A stretch of DNA of 7,962 bases, from assembly GCA_934339005.1 (NCBI GenBank), contig CAKRHR010000075.1, positions 1-7,962 of the forward strand, in the 5' to 3' direction. This DNA comes from an uncultured Catenibacillus sp. GTDB lineage: Bacteria; Bacillota; Clostridia; Lachnospirales; Lachnospiraceae. Made by a program: the position numbers and the translations under genes. Positions 1 through 6,235 of the stretch are shown here, piece after piece (within the stretch, counting starts at the first letter, position 1; each line of letters begins with the position of its first letter). The notes under the pieces are model-generated. The model had not been told where the DNA came from and did no database searches. It was given only the letters and a program-made list of their open reading frames with translations.

Positions 1-6
1 AGACAT
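1..6 (-). CDS. Start of an outward-reading gene, probably IS200-like tnpA (only Met-Ser inside the window)
   Basis: ATG at 6-4 follows AGGAGGG at 23-17 with 10 bases between, a good ribosome-site distance. The gene runs off the left edge after two codons, so no domain can be seen. The identity rests only on the duplicated upstream end and on the right-hand copy, which shows one more codon (Lys). If correct, the product is a small HUH (Y1) transposase acting on single-stranded DNA. Confidence 0.4.
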
Positions 7-9
7 AAA

Positions 10-72
10 ATATGCTCCCTCCTAAGTGACAAGTTTTTATTATTTCACTTGTCTACCTAGAAGGGAGCATAT
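10..72 (-). promoter_or_regulatory. Hairpin sequestering the ribosome site of the left outward gene
   Basis: The outer arms ATATGCTCCCT and AGGGAGCATAT pair perfectly over 11 bp. The inner arms GACAAGT and ACTTGTC pair over 7 bp around a 12-nt AT-rich loop, and a partly G-U paired middle joins them. The AGGAGGG ribosome site lies in the stem arm nearest the start codon, so folding should block initiation. IS200 is known to limit transposase synthesis this way. Confidence 0.6.
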
Positions 73-104
73 CATTAATTAGTGCGGCAGCCCCCTCTTT
101 TTTT

Positions 105-347
105 TCAACCACCAAGTTCAACCATCCGACGGATGCATCTTCCTGCACCGTCCATGACGTTTTGTGGCAGTTTGATTTCTTCACCGCTGCGGCCCTTTAA
201 GCAGTTATGAACATCCATCAATGTTGTAATCTTCATATTCATACATGTGAGCGGCACTGCCATCGGACATCCTGCTGCCGGATTTGCCAGCCAGACTTTC
301 TTGTCAGGGCTTAAAATCTTGCATGTTTCTGCCATAAAACGTACACC
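105..347 (-). pseudogene. nadA: nadA (quinolinate synthase) remnant, two pieces joined by an internal deletion
   Basis: Quinolinate synthase condenses iminoaspartate with dihydroxyacetone phosphate on a [4Fe-4S] cluster held by three cysteines. The first piece carries the RFMAE..KILSP..K stretch and the AGCPMA motif of the first cluster cysteine. At about 254-260 it jumps to TCMNMKITTLMDV, the third-cysteine region, then runs to a plausible native C-terminus (RMVELGG, stop at 105-107). The middle of the protein, with the second cysteine and most of the fold, is gone. An intact NadA has about 300 residues; about 80 remain, fused in frame to the nadB scrap upstream. It cannot be functional. The stop lies 7 bases from the left IS-associated 19-bp block. 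The pieces are recognised from memory of the family, not by alignment. Confidence 0.8.
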
Positions 348-502
348 GCGCAGCATACAGATACCGCCCTGCGCCAGAAACGAATCAGACAAATCTGCAC
401 TCTGCTTTGTCAACATCAGCACTTTCTTGCGTGATGGAAGATTCAGCGCGCAATATAAACCTGCCGCACCCGTACCTATAATCACGACATCATAATATTC
501 AT
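348..502 (-). pseudogene. nadB: nadB (L-aspartate oxidase) N-terminal remnant
   Basis: L-aspartate oxidase is the FAD enzyme that makes iminoaspartate for NadA. What remains is the dinucleotide-binding start, YYDVVIIGTGAAGLYCALNL (GxGxxG), and the downstream SDSFLAQGGICMLR motif; a full NadB has 430 or more residues. It then runs without a break of frame into nadA sequence at about 345-350. The ATG at 502-500 has an AGAGG-type ribosome site before it but is out of frame with the FAD motif by one missing base, and reads only MNIMMS before a stop. The only in-frame start candidate is GTG at 485, which would cut off the first beta strand residues. The promoter and NiaR-type operator upstream are intact. 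It is a dead gene under a live-looking control region. Confidence 0.82.
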
Positions 503-527
503 TATCTTTACCTCTCGCTCATAAAAC

Positions 528-549
528 TGGCAGAGATTTTGCTCTGCCA
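528..549 (-). promoter_or_regulatory. Leader hairpin between the nad promoter and the nadB remnant
   Basis: TGGCAGAG and CTCTGCCA form a perfect 8-bp stem with a 6-nt loop (CAAAAT), followed on the minus strand by GTTTTAT. The T run is only four bases, so this is a weak terminator at best. It could be an attenuator or an mRNA-stabilising leader stem of the former nad operon. Confidence 0.4.
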
Positions 550-608
550 AACATAACTTTTTTATAACACACCGCAGATTCCCCACCGTGTTTTTAGCCT
601 TGAGCGAT

Positions 609-637
609 ATTATGCAGCCATTCATTACATGTGTCAA
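609..637 (-). promoter_or_regulatory. Promoter of the decayed nad locus
   Basis: On the minus strand a perfect -35 TTGACA (637-632) is followed after exactly 17 bases by CATAAT (614-609) as the -10. The predicted transcript starts near 602 and leads into the nadB remnant. The -35 lies inside the palindrome at 629-644. Confidence 0.7.
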
Positions 638-644
638 GACACAT
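629..644. promoter_or_regulatory. NiaR (YrxA)-type operator over the nad promoter
   Basis: ATGTGTC-AA-GACACAT is a perfect 7-2-7 inverted repeat covering the -35. NiaR is the nicotinate-responsive repressor of NAD synthesis genes in Firmicutes; the site resembles what I remember of its GTGTC-TT-GACAC type box. Its position ahead of nadB supports the call. The match to the published motif is from memory. Confidence 0.65.
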
Positions 645-659
645 ATAACTTTATAATTT

Positions 660-695
660 AAAAAAAGGGCTGAACCTGTTTTTAGTTCATACCCT
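660..695 (-). terminator. Terminator of the AraC-family regulator gene
   Basis: On the minus strand AGGG-TA-TGAAC, a 9-nt loop, then GTTCA-G-CCCT form an interrupted stem followed by TTTTTTT. It lies 28 bases past the regulator's stop codon and ahead of the nad promoter, so it separates the two transcription units. Confidence 0.65.
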
Positions 696-722
696 ATATG
701 TCCTGTATACATCATTACATAT

Positions 723-1460
723 TTATGCAAATCTTTTCTTTATATATGTCTTTGGCGATTCACCTGTATATTTTTTAAATTGTCTTGAGAAATAAAATTC
801 ATCCTTAAAACCACATGAAAACGCAAGCTTCTTCACCGAAATATTACCTTTATTTTCCCTGATTAAAATCTGAGCATATTCTATTCTCATATTAGTCAGA
901 AATTGCACCGGCGTTTTTCCTGTTTCTTTAAAAATCAATCTTCGCGTATAATCTGCGCTATAGTTAAGCTTTTTTATTTCTTCAGAAATATTATAATCCA
1001 CATTACTGAGATTACTATGAGCATCAGACAGCAGTTCAAAAATATATTGGGGCGTATCTGTCTGTACCGGATTTCCCTGAAAAAGACAAATATATAAAAT
1101 AGACACAATATAATCTAAAATCTGATCTTTGTGGTCAAATTTTGCTGCCTGCATTGTCAAACCATACAAAAAGGTTTGATGAAAAAGCTCTGTTTCATCC
1201 GGTGAAAAATATCTGAATTTCCAGCCATGAACTTGAATGATACCCAGATTAACACATCCTAAGACCAGTGTTTTTGAAGCTTCAAATTTTAATTCTGTTT
1301 TTTCAATAGTACTGAAAGCCACACCCTTAGCAACCGGGTAAACATTATCATTACCACATTGCGCAATACCTTCACCCTCTAAAATAAGCAGAAAATCATT
1401 GGCTTCCATATGATAAGTACTTCTTCCCGGCTGATAAATAGTTGTATGAAGTATCTCCAT
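723..1460 (-). CDS. AraC-family transcriptional regulator
   Basis: The protein has 245 residues in the usual two-part layout. Residues 1-90 look like a cupin-type sensor (PGRSTYHMEANDFLLILEGE region), which normally binds a small ligand. Residues about 150-245 are the AraC DNA-binding domain with two helix-turn-helix units: SEEIKKLNYSADYTRRLIFK (about 159-178) and the classic second one, ISVKKLAFSCGFKDEFYFSR, ending in the family signature FKKYTGESPKTYIKK. It is slightly shorter than the common 270-300 residues. ATG at 1460 has a GTGGGG ribosome site upstream. It diverges from the esterase lipoprotein at 1678 with a 217-bp gap containing near-repeats, so it probably activates that gene in response to a sugar or hydrolysis product; that link is inference from position. 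No ligand can be named. Confidence 0.92.
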   Translation of the reverse strand: MEILHTTIYQPGRSTYHMEANDFLLILEGEGIAQCGNDNVYPVAKGVAFSTIEKTELKFEASKTLVLGCVNLGIIQVHGWKFRYFSPDETELFHQTFLYGLTMQAAKFDHKDQILDYIVSILYICLFQGNPVQTDTPQYIFELLSDAHSNLSNVDYNISEEIKKLNYSADYTRRLIFKETGKTPVQFLTNMRIEYAQILIRENKGNISVKKLAFSCGFKDEFYFSRQFKKYTGESPKTYIKKRFA

Positions 1461-1486
1461 AAATCATTCCCCACTTTTCTCCAAAT

Positions 1487-1519
1487 CATGAATTTAATCA
1501 TAAAACATGGATTTAATCC
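1487..1519. promoter_or_regulatory. Direct near-repeats, likely AraC-type binding half-sites
   Basis: CATGAATTTAATCA (1487-1500) and CATGGATTTAATCC (1506-1519) match at 12 of 14 positions and start 19 bp apart, close to two helical turns, so both face the same side of the DNA. AraC proteins usually bind such direct half-sites. The pair lies 27 bp upstream of the regulator's ATG and more than 100 bp from the esterase promoter. A weaker CATG-N7-TCA relative sits at 1586-1599. Confidence 0.45.
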
Positions 1520-1608
1520 AACTAAAATATAGATAATATCTAACTTTTATTGCTCGGTTCTTAATTATCATATGCTTTTTTATCCATGTTAAAAGTCATT
1601 TTCCAATA

Positions 1609-1637
1609 TTCAAATCCGGACAATACCATTTTATAAT
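1609..1637 (+). promoter_or_regulatory. Candidate promoter of the esterase lipoprotein gene
   Basis: A perfect -10 TATAAT at 1632-1637 has a poor -35 (TTCAAA, 1609-1614) at 17-bp spacing. A good -10 with a weak -35 fits an activator-dependent promoter, in keeping with the divergent AraC regulator. The gene's ribosome site is AGGGGG at 1661-1666, 11 bases from the ATG. Confidence 0.5.
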
Positions 1638-1677
1638 AATTTATGTTCTATTAAATTTCAAGGGGGTTTTACACAAG

Positions 1678-3276
1678 ATGAAAAAGAGCTTATTCAAAAC
1701 AAAAAAAGGCTTAATTAGTACTATTTTATGTGTATCAATGGTAAGTTCTCTGATGGCAGGCTGCGCTAATAATAAAGATACTGCAACACCTGATTCTCCA
1801 TCAGATACCAACGCTGAAGAAAGTACCGAAACAAAACAGGTTGAAACAACTACCTCAGAAACTACAGGTTCTGAATCTCCATCTGTTCAAACAGTTGAAG
1901 CAGATATTCCTTTAAAGGAAGTCAACGTTGATGGTGATAACACGGACTATAAAGCATTGCTTGAAGCAGAAATTTACAATTATAAAGTCATTCGCAGTCT
2001 TGAAGCAGCTTATGACAATGAAATATGGAGCCAGTATTTTAGCTCCGGCAACACACTTCTTATGCTTGATTCAGAAAATTTAGACGAAAAAGCACAGGAA
2101 ACTATTATGAATATTTATACGCTGCGTAAGGAATTAAAACAGATTAAAAGTGCTGATGAATGTATGCTTTACATATGGAATGAAGATATGCCTACAGAGG
2201 AAAACGAAGATGACCTTGTCTTTACAAACGAGAGTTTCGATAACTCTGATTTCCGTCCTTATCTGACACCATATCTTTTAGACGATCAAAGTCAGGTTAA
2301 AGGAAATATTATTGCCGTATCCGGTGGTGAATTCAAGACACGTTCAAACGATGGAGAAGGATTCCCTGCAGCGCATAAATTTAATGAATTAGGCTACAAT
2401 GTTTTTCTTTTACAACGCAGGGTTGCGCCTTACGGAAAAAATGATATCTATATTGATTTCCAAAGGTCACTCCGTTATGTCCGTTACCATCAGGATGAGT
2501 GGGGACTCGGCCGCACAGATGTCATGGTCGGCATGGGCTGGTCCGGCGGTGCTGCTACATTGCTTGGTGAAGTCGCATTGTATTATGGGGATATCCAGCC
2601 AACTGTCATTGATGCAGATTATGTCACTGATGAAATTGACCAGATGAGTGCAGACTTTGATGTAGTTATTCCTGTTTACGGTGCAAGTTATGATTTCAGT
2701 GAAGATTATACAGGACTCAAAACAGATAATCCGAACCTTCCGGCATTCTTTATTTCAATGGGCGCAGATGACCCTATTATAAAAATAGAAGATACCGTAG
2801 CACTTTTTAATTCTGTGAAAGACAAGGTTGAAGCTGAACTTCATGTATTTTCTCAGAATGCACATGGCTATGGTATCGGAACTGCTCATACAAATTCCGA
2901 AAAATGGCCTGAACTCGCAGACCAATTTATTCAGCAGGCTGTTACAATGCGCAACGATGATACTGTTGAAGCATGTGAGGGTGTTGAATATGGAAAAATT
3001 CCGGAAAAATATACAAAAATGCAAAGTTTTAACGGATATGCAGGCTTTGGCACTGCTGATGTAACCGTTGCTGTAAATGACGAAGAAAATGCTTACTGCA
3101 TCTTTTATCAGGCATTTGGTCAGGATGTTATGGTTGCCGGTCTTTTATATGATGATGGTACAGTAAATAATCGTTTTGACAGCACCGGCGGTATGTTCTC
3201 TGCATCTGCGGGTTATATCGTACAAAGTATTGATTCATCTGCATGGGAAACTATTCCAGATGATATGCGTCCTTAA
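1678..3276 (+). CDS. Secreted alpha/beta-hydrolase (esterase-like) lipoprotein
   Basis: The protein has 532 residues. KKSLFKTKKG is followed by a hydrophobic stretch and the lipobox M26-A-G-C29, so it should be lipid-anchored at Cys29 on the outer face of the membrane. Residues 30-75 are a Ser/Thr/Glu-rich linker. The alpha/beta-hydrolase core spans about 205-425: nucleophile elbow G287-W-S289-G-G291, probable acid Asp365 in GADDP, probable histidine His396 in NAHGYG. This order fits a Ser-Asp-His triad. About 100 residues after the core (430-532) look like an added beta-rich domain I do not recognise. The nearest idea is a carbohydrate or acyl esterase (acetylxylan or feruloyl type), but the substrate is not visible. 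It is monocistronic, divergent from the AraC regulator and followed by a strong terminator. Confidence 0.85.
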   Translation: MKKSLFKTKKGLISTILCVSMVSSLMAGCANNKDTATPDSPSDTNAEESTETKQVETTTSETTGSESPSVQTVEADIPLKEVNVDGDNTDYKALLEAEIYNYKVIRSLEAAYDNEIWSQYFSSGNTLLMLDSENLDEKAQETIMNIYTLRKELKQIKSADECMLYIWNEDMPTEENEDDLVFTNESFDNSDFRPYLTPYLLDDQSQVKGNIIAVSGGEFKTRSNDGEGFPAAHKFNELGYNVFLLQRRVAPYGKNDIYIDFQRSLRYVRYHQDEWGLGRTDVMVGMGWSGGAATLLGEVALYYGDIQPTVIDADYVTDEIDQMSADFDVVIPVYGASYDFSEDYTGLKTDNPNLPAFFISMGADDPIIKIEDTVALFNSVKDKVEAELHVFSQNAHGYGIGTAHTNSEKWPELADQFIQQAVTMRNDDTVEACEGVEYGKIPEKYTKMQSFNGYAGFGTADVTVAVNDEENAYCIFYQAFGQDVMVAGLLYDDGTVNNRFDSTGGMFSASAGYIVQSIDSSAWETIPDDMRP

Positions 3277-3324
3277 TAAATAACATGATGTAAACACTTC
3301 ATAATATCCTCTCTTTTGTGATAA

Positions 3325-3370
3325 ATGGGACAAGTAAAAATATGAACTCATTTTTACTTGTCCCATTTTT
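3325..3370 (+). terminator. Strong terminator of the esterase gene
   Basis: A perfect 17-bp stem (3325-3341 with 3350-3366) around an 8-nt loop is followed by a T run. It lies between convergent genes, the esterase (ending 3276) and the ATPase (ending 3404). On the minus strand it is followed only by TTTATC, so it may stop ATPase transcripts less well. Confidence 0.85.
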
Positions 3371-3403
3371 ATCATATTCTTTCTCCCCCAAATGGCTAAA
3401 TAT

Positions 3404-4855
3404 CTAATGATACCCAACAATTTGTTCAAGTGTATACATTTTGGTATTGGTTTGCTCTGCTTCTGCAATGATTTTTTCATCAAAACCACTTTCTGAAAAC
3501 AGCATATAATAAAATTTTGCCTTTTCTTTTAAAGGCGTAAGTTTTACTATGGTGTCCAGATATTCTGAATAAGAAAATGCACTTCCTTTGAATTTACATT
3601 CACCTACCAGATATTCTTTTGCATCTTTGCTGATTCCCAAAAGGTCTATCTCTGTTTCTGCTACACGCAAACCATTTGCAGTTTTTTCATCTCGTACCGT
3701 GGTTTTTCCTGTCCAACGCCCCATCTTTGCATATCTGAAAGGCAGTTCATTTTTCTTCTGCATCTCCCGCACAAACTCTCTGCAAACATCCTCGAATGAA
3801 AAAGATACAAATTTATGAAGACTCGGTTCAATCACATACTCATACACACCATCTACATCGCCATCCTCTAACTGGGAATAATTTGCGAAGCCAAATGCAT
3901 ACCAGAAGCGAAAGAAATTATCTGTCAACTGATATGTGCCACGATTGGTATTTGCCTGTTCTTTTATCTTGGCATCTACTGAAAACTCTCTTTTTACAAT
4001 ACCCAATTCTATCAGATTTTTAAGATAGACACTTGTTTTAGATGTATCTTCCACTAATGACTTCTGGCTGATATCATTTAATTTTGTGCTACCAAGCGCC
4101 ACAGCCTCAATAATAGAATTATAAATCGGGGTTTCTCTTAATTCCTGATGTAAAAGAAAATCTACTTCACTGTAAAGAATACAGCCTTTTGTCAAAATAT
4201 TGCGCTTAATATTTTCACTCACTGATAACTTAGGATTCCATTGTTTCAGATAATGCGGAATGCCACCAAGCACTGCATAGGCTATGACCTTATCCCTGGC
4301 AGAATACTCTGGAAAAAATTTTGCAGCATCGTAAAATCCCATTTCTTTCATCTTATAAATACCGGTTGCTCTGCCGTAAAGTGGATTTTTCTCCGAAAGT
4401 AATTCTTTCTCAATAAAACTCATCGCACTGCCGCAGAGAATAATCATAACATTATTGTCCCTGAGTTCTGCATCCCAAAGATTTTGCAAAATAGATGGAA
4501 TACTTTTATTGCCTCGACACATATATGGGAACTCATCAATGACAATAAGTTTTTTAGCATTGCCATAAGGCAGGTCAAGCATTGAACGAAAAGCCTTTTC
4601 CCAGTCATCAAATGCAGAAATATAGTTTCTTGCAGGAATATTTTCTCTAAACATGCGTTCCGAAAAATTTCGAAGCTGTACTTTGTCTGTTGTTTGCGTA
4701 CATGAAAAAAAGACATGCGGTTTCCCTTTGCAAAATTCGCACAAAGTTTCTGTCTTTCCAACACGGCGTCTGCCATATAATACAATAAGCTGTCCTTTAT
4801 CTTCTTCATATTTATCATTTAAAAATTTCAGTTCTGCTTCTCTGCCAATGAACAT
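3404..4855 (-). CDS. ATP-binding protein with C-terminal PD-(D/E)XK-like domain (ATPase_2/DUF234 type)
   Basis: The protein has 483 residues and starts with the family's FIGREAEL. Walker A is G28-RRRV-G33-K34-T35. Walker B is LIVIDEF with D107-E108. ILCGSAMSF (about 139-147) is the following sensor strand. A winged-helix-like part spans about 240-310. The C-terminal domain carries E-I-D404-L-L-G and, 15 residues after the Asp, G-E419-C-K421, which fits a PD-(D/E)XK nuclease core; Glu356 may be the helix acid. Members of this broad STAND/archaeal-type ATPase family are common, often duplicated, and mostly of unknown function. The start is set by GGAGGTG at about 4867-4861. It stands alone under a promoter overlapped by a striking dyad operator. 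Nuclease activity is a prediction from motifs; a non-catalytic role is possible. Confidence 0.88.
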   Translation of the reverse strand: MFIGREAELKFLNDKYEEDKGQLIVLYGRRRVGKTETLCEFCKGKPHVFFSCTQTTDKVQLRNFSERMFRENIPARNYISAFDDWEKAFRSMLDLPYGNAKKLIVIDEFPYMCRGNKSIPSILQNLWDAELRDNNVMIILCGSAMSFIEKELLSEKNPLYGRATGIYKMKEMGFYDAAKFFPEYSARDKVIAYAVLGGIPHYLKQWNPKLSVSENIKRNILTKGCILYSEVDFLLHQELRETPIYNSIIEAVALGSTKLNDISQKSLVEDTSKTSVYLKNLIELGIVKREFSVDAKIKEQANTNRGTYQLTDNFFRFWYAFGFANYSQLEDGDVDGVYEYVIEPSLHKFVSFSFEDVCREFVREMQKKNELPFRYAKMGRWTGKTTVRDEKTANGLRVAETEIDLLGISKDAKEYLVGECKFKGSAFSYSEYLDTIVKLTPLKEKAKFYYMLFSESGFDEKIIAEAEQTNTKMYTLEQIVGYH

Positions 4856-4869
4856 TCTCCCACCTCCAC

Positions 4870-4914
4870 GATAATATCAAATCCTGATTTACTAAATCGT
4901 GATTTGATATTATC
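4870..4914. promoter_or_regulatory. Nested dyad operator or leader hairpin upstream of the ATPase gene
   Basis: GATAATATCAAATC (4870-4883) and GATTTGATATTATC (4901-4914) form a perfect 14-bp inverted repeat. Inside it are two tandem dyads of the form AAATC-N2-GATTT (4879-4890 and 4894-4905), 15 bp apart. The right arm overlaps the -10 of the ATPase promoter and the likely start of transcription. This fits a repressor operator, possibly for self-control. As RNA much of it would also fold into a long stem. I do not recognise the motif. Confidence 0.6.
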
Positions 4915-4940
4915 ATAACCAATTTGTAAAGAAATTACAA
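4912..4940 (-). promoter_or_regulatory. Promoter of the ATPase gene
   Basis: On the minus strand TTGTAA (4940-4935) and TATGAT (4917-4912) are spaced by 17 bases. The predicted start near 4905 falls within the dyad operator and about 50 bases upstream of the ATG. Confidence 0.55.
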
Positions 4941-5066
4941 GGTATATATTTAGAATAATTTTTATATCATCTTAAAGAGGGAAACTAAATATTATTTTTC
5001 AACTAAAACTTCCCACACCGATATAGTGTGTTGAACCTTGAAAATTCATTTCAGGTATGAAAAGTC

Positions 5067-5117
5067 TTAGTTATTCACTGTAACAGAACCATCTGCATTT
5101 CTGCTGAACTGACTCAT
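5067..5117 (-). other. 16-codon tail overlapping the partner gene's stop (frameshifted C-terminus or tiny coupled ORF)
   Basis: ATG at 5117 overlaps the TGA of the preceding gene as ATGA and encodes MSQFSRNADGSVTVNN before TAA. It can be read two ways. It could be a tiny translationally coupled ORF. More likely it is the true C-terminus of the preceding gene, lost by one missing G in the GGG run at 5123-5125: adding one G would give ...KHGDFMSQFSRN... in one frame to 5067. No ribosome site of its own is seen. Confidence 0.4.
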
Positions 5118-5605
5118 GAAATCCCATGTTTTCTTATTCTTTTAAATATTTCATACTGGCGCTGCAGTTCCATATTTTCATCTGTCAATAGACCTTTTGC
5201 TTCCATTATTCTTTCAATTGCCTGAGCCGGATCCATTGTATGATACGGCAAAAACAGGCCACGCAATTCTTTAGGTTTTACAATCTTATAAACCTGCGCA
5301 GATGTTAATTCATAAGTAATTGCAAAATATCTGTAAATATACCCAATCCAATACATTTCATTGTGCGTATATTTTACACTTCCATAATCTGTAACTCCAT
5401 ATTCTTCATCTACCATCTGTAAAATGTCATTTGCCTGAATATTACTTTCAAGTAGTGACTCATCATCCAGTCTTTTTGCAATCTGACTTCTCATAAATCG
5501 TCTGATAAATATCTCAGAACTCGAATTCATTTTATCAATAGAATTTTCAAATGCTGTTGCCTGAAGTTCGCATAAAAGCAAGCCGTCCTTATTAATCTTT
5601 TTCAT
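5114..5605 (-). CDS. Partner protein of the DUF3990-like ART protein (putative antitoxin)
   Basis: The protein has 163 residues and is mostly helical, with no signal peptide or membrane segment. Recognisable stretches are SSEIFIRRFMRSQIAKRLD (about 29-47), EMYWIGYIYRYFAITYELTS (about 83-102) and the region LFLPYHTMDPAQAIERI. I remember similar proteins encoded next to DUF3990-type ADP-ribosyltransferase-fold proteins in gut Firmicutes, which suggests a neutralising or modifying partner. The role is inference. It starts 15 bases after the ART gene ends, with its ribosome site AAAGGTG in that gap, so the two are co-transcribed. Unlike the common antitoxin-first order, it comes second. The last residues (GIS) may be out of frame; see the 5067-5117 tail. 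Confidence 0.65.
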   Translation of the reverse strand: MKKINKDGLLLCELQATAFENSIDKMNSSSEIFIRRFMRSQIAKRLDDESLLESNIQANDILQMVDEEYGVTDYGSVKYTHNEMYWIGYIYRYFAITYELTSAQVYKIVKPKELRGLFLPYHTMDPAQAIERIMEAKGLLTDENMELQRQYEIFKRIRKHGIS

Positions 5606-5620
5606 ATATGCTTCACCTTT

Positions 5621-6235
5621 TCACACTAAAATTTCATCTATATACTGCCCTTTTCCTCGATATTGCTTCCTTGCCAATTTCACCTTGTTGTCACCCAATT
5701 TTGCTTCTTCAAATCGTATATTCTTATAATATTCCCTTTCATTGTCCGATATATAACAACGTTCTATCATCTGAGCCTGCGATACTGCTTTTTCACTTAC
5801 AAAAATATACTGCATCCCAAGATTTGTTGCTGCAAGGCAGTGCTTACATTGTTCATCCGTAAGTTCTCCATCAATAAATGAGTTAATGATTTGAAACATA
5901 CGATTGTCTGCTATTGGCGCAATGATATAATCACAATCTCTTGACTGGTCAATCAGTCGTTTGATTGTTGGATGATTCTTATATTCTTCTAATGTACCTC
6001 TATAATAAGCAATCGTCATCATCCATTCCTGATTTACACCGTATCTTTTACATTTCAAATTTCTGTCATCAAAACGAATATAATATACCGATGACTGTGC
6101 AAATCCGGAAACAAAAGAAATCGCCTGTTCATAGCTTTCCCCTGTATAAAATCCCTGTCCAAAGTCATTATTATGCCTGCCTCTATGTATATCTATCTTT
6201 CCGCTAATTTCACTTTTCGCACCATGGAAAAGCAA
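5621..6235 (-). CDS. DUF3990-like ADP-ribosyltransferase-fold protein (putative toxin)
   Basis: The protein has about 204 residues. The N-terminus has LFHGAK (His4-Gly5), then RGRHNNDFGQGFYTGESYEQ (about 18-37), matching the conserved blocks of DUF3990 proteins, which are thought to have the ART/PARP-like fold (H...Y...E type site). A second conserved block, DYIIAPIADNRMFQIINSFI with DEQCKHCLAATNLG, follows. By analogy it would transfer ADP-ribose from NAD to a cell target. The frame opens only at TTG 6235, because TAA lies directly upstream, and the ribosome site is weak. That suggests either low translation by design or 5' damage. It is first of two clear genes behind the strong promoter at 6425-6453. 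Family recall is from memory; the toxin role is inference. Confidence 0.72.
   Translation of the reverse strand: MLFHGAKSEISGKIDIHRGRHNNDFGQGFYTGESYEQAISFVSGFAQSSVYYIRFDDRNLKCKRYGVNQEWMMTIAYYRGTLEEYKNHPTIKRLIDQSRDCDYIIAPIADNRMFQIINSFIDGELTDEQCKHCLAATNLGMQYIFVSEKAVSQAQMIERCYISDNEREYYKNIRFEEAKLGDNKVKLARKQYRGKGQYIDEILV

Larger units (their letters stand above)
1..97 (-). mobile_element. IS200-like insertion sequence, left end (first copy, reading out of the window)
   Basis: Read on the minus strand, this stretch has a 19-bp block (GAGGGGGCTGCCGCACTAA, 97-79), 3 variable bases, a 63-nt imperfect hairpin (72-10), a ribosome site inside the hairpin (AGGAGGG, 23-17) and ATG TCT at 6-1. Positions 1-75 are an exact inverted copy of 7885-7959. 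IS200 elements are known for a left-end hairpin that hides the tnpA ribosome site, and Y1 transposases of Firmicutes often begin Met-Ser-(Lys/Gln). The transposase body lies outside the window, so the family call is inference from the end structure. Another duplicated gene leader with a regulatory hairpin would look similar. Confidence 0.55.

Noticed and set aside
482..730. Minus-strand frame of 82 codons upstream of nadB
   Set aside because: It runs through the regulator's terminator, the nad promoter and the leader hairpin. Its composition is not protein-like and it ends just after the misframed nadB ATG.
2755..3064. Frames on both strands inside the esterase gene
   Set aside because: They are shadows of the 532-codon gene, which has a signal peptide, catalytic motifs and a ribosome site. 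The shadows have none.
3325..3366. GACAAGT/ACTTGTC in the esterase terminator, as in the IS end hairpins
   Set aside because: Only seven bases are shared, in a different stem with a different loop and flanks. It is better explained as an ordinary terminator than an element remnant.
5608..6207. Plus-strand frames opposite the ART gene
   Set aside because: They have no ribosome sites and a composition (F, Y, L, S, I, H rich) typical of antisense translation of AT-rich genes.
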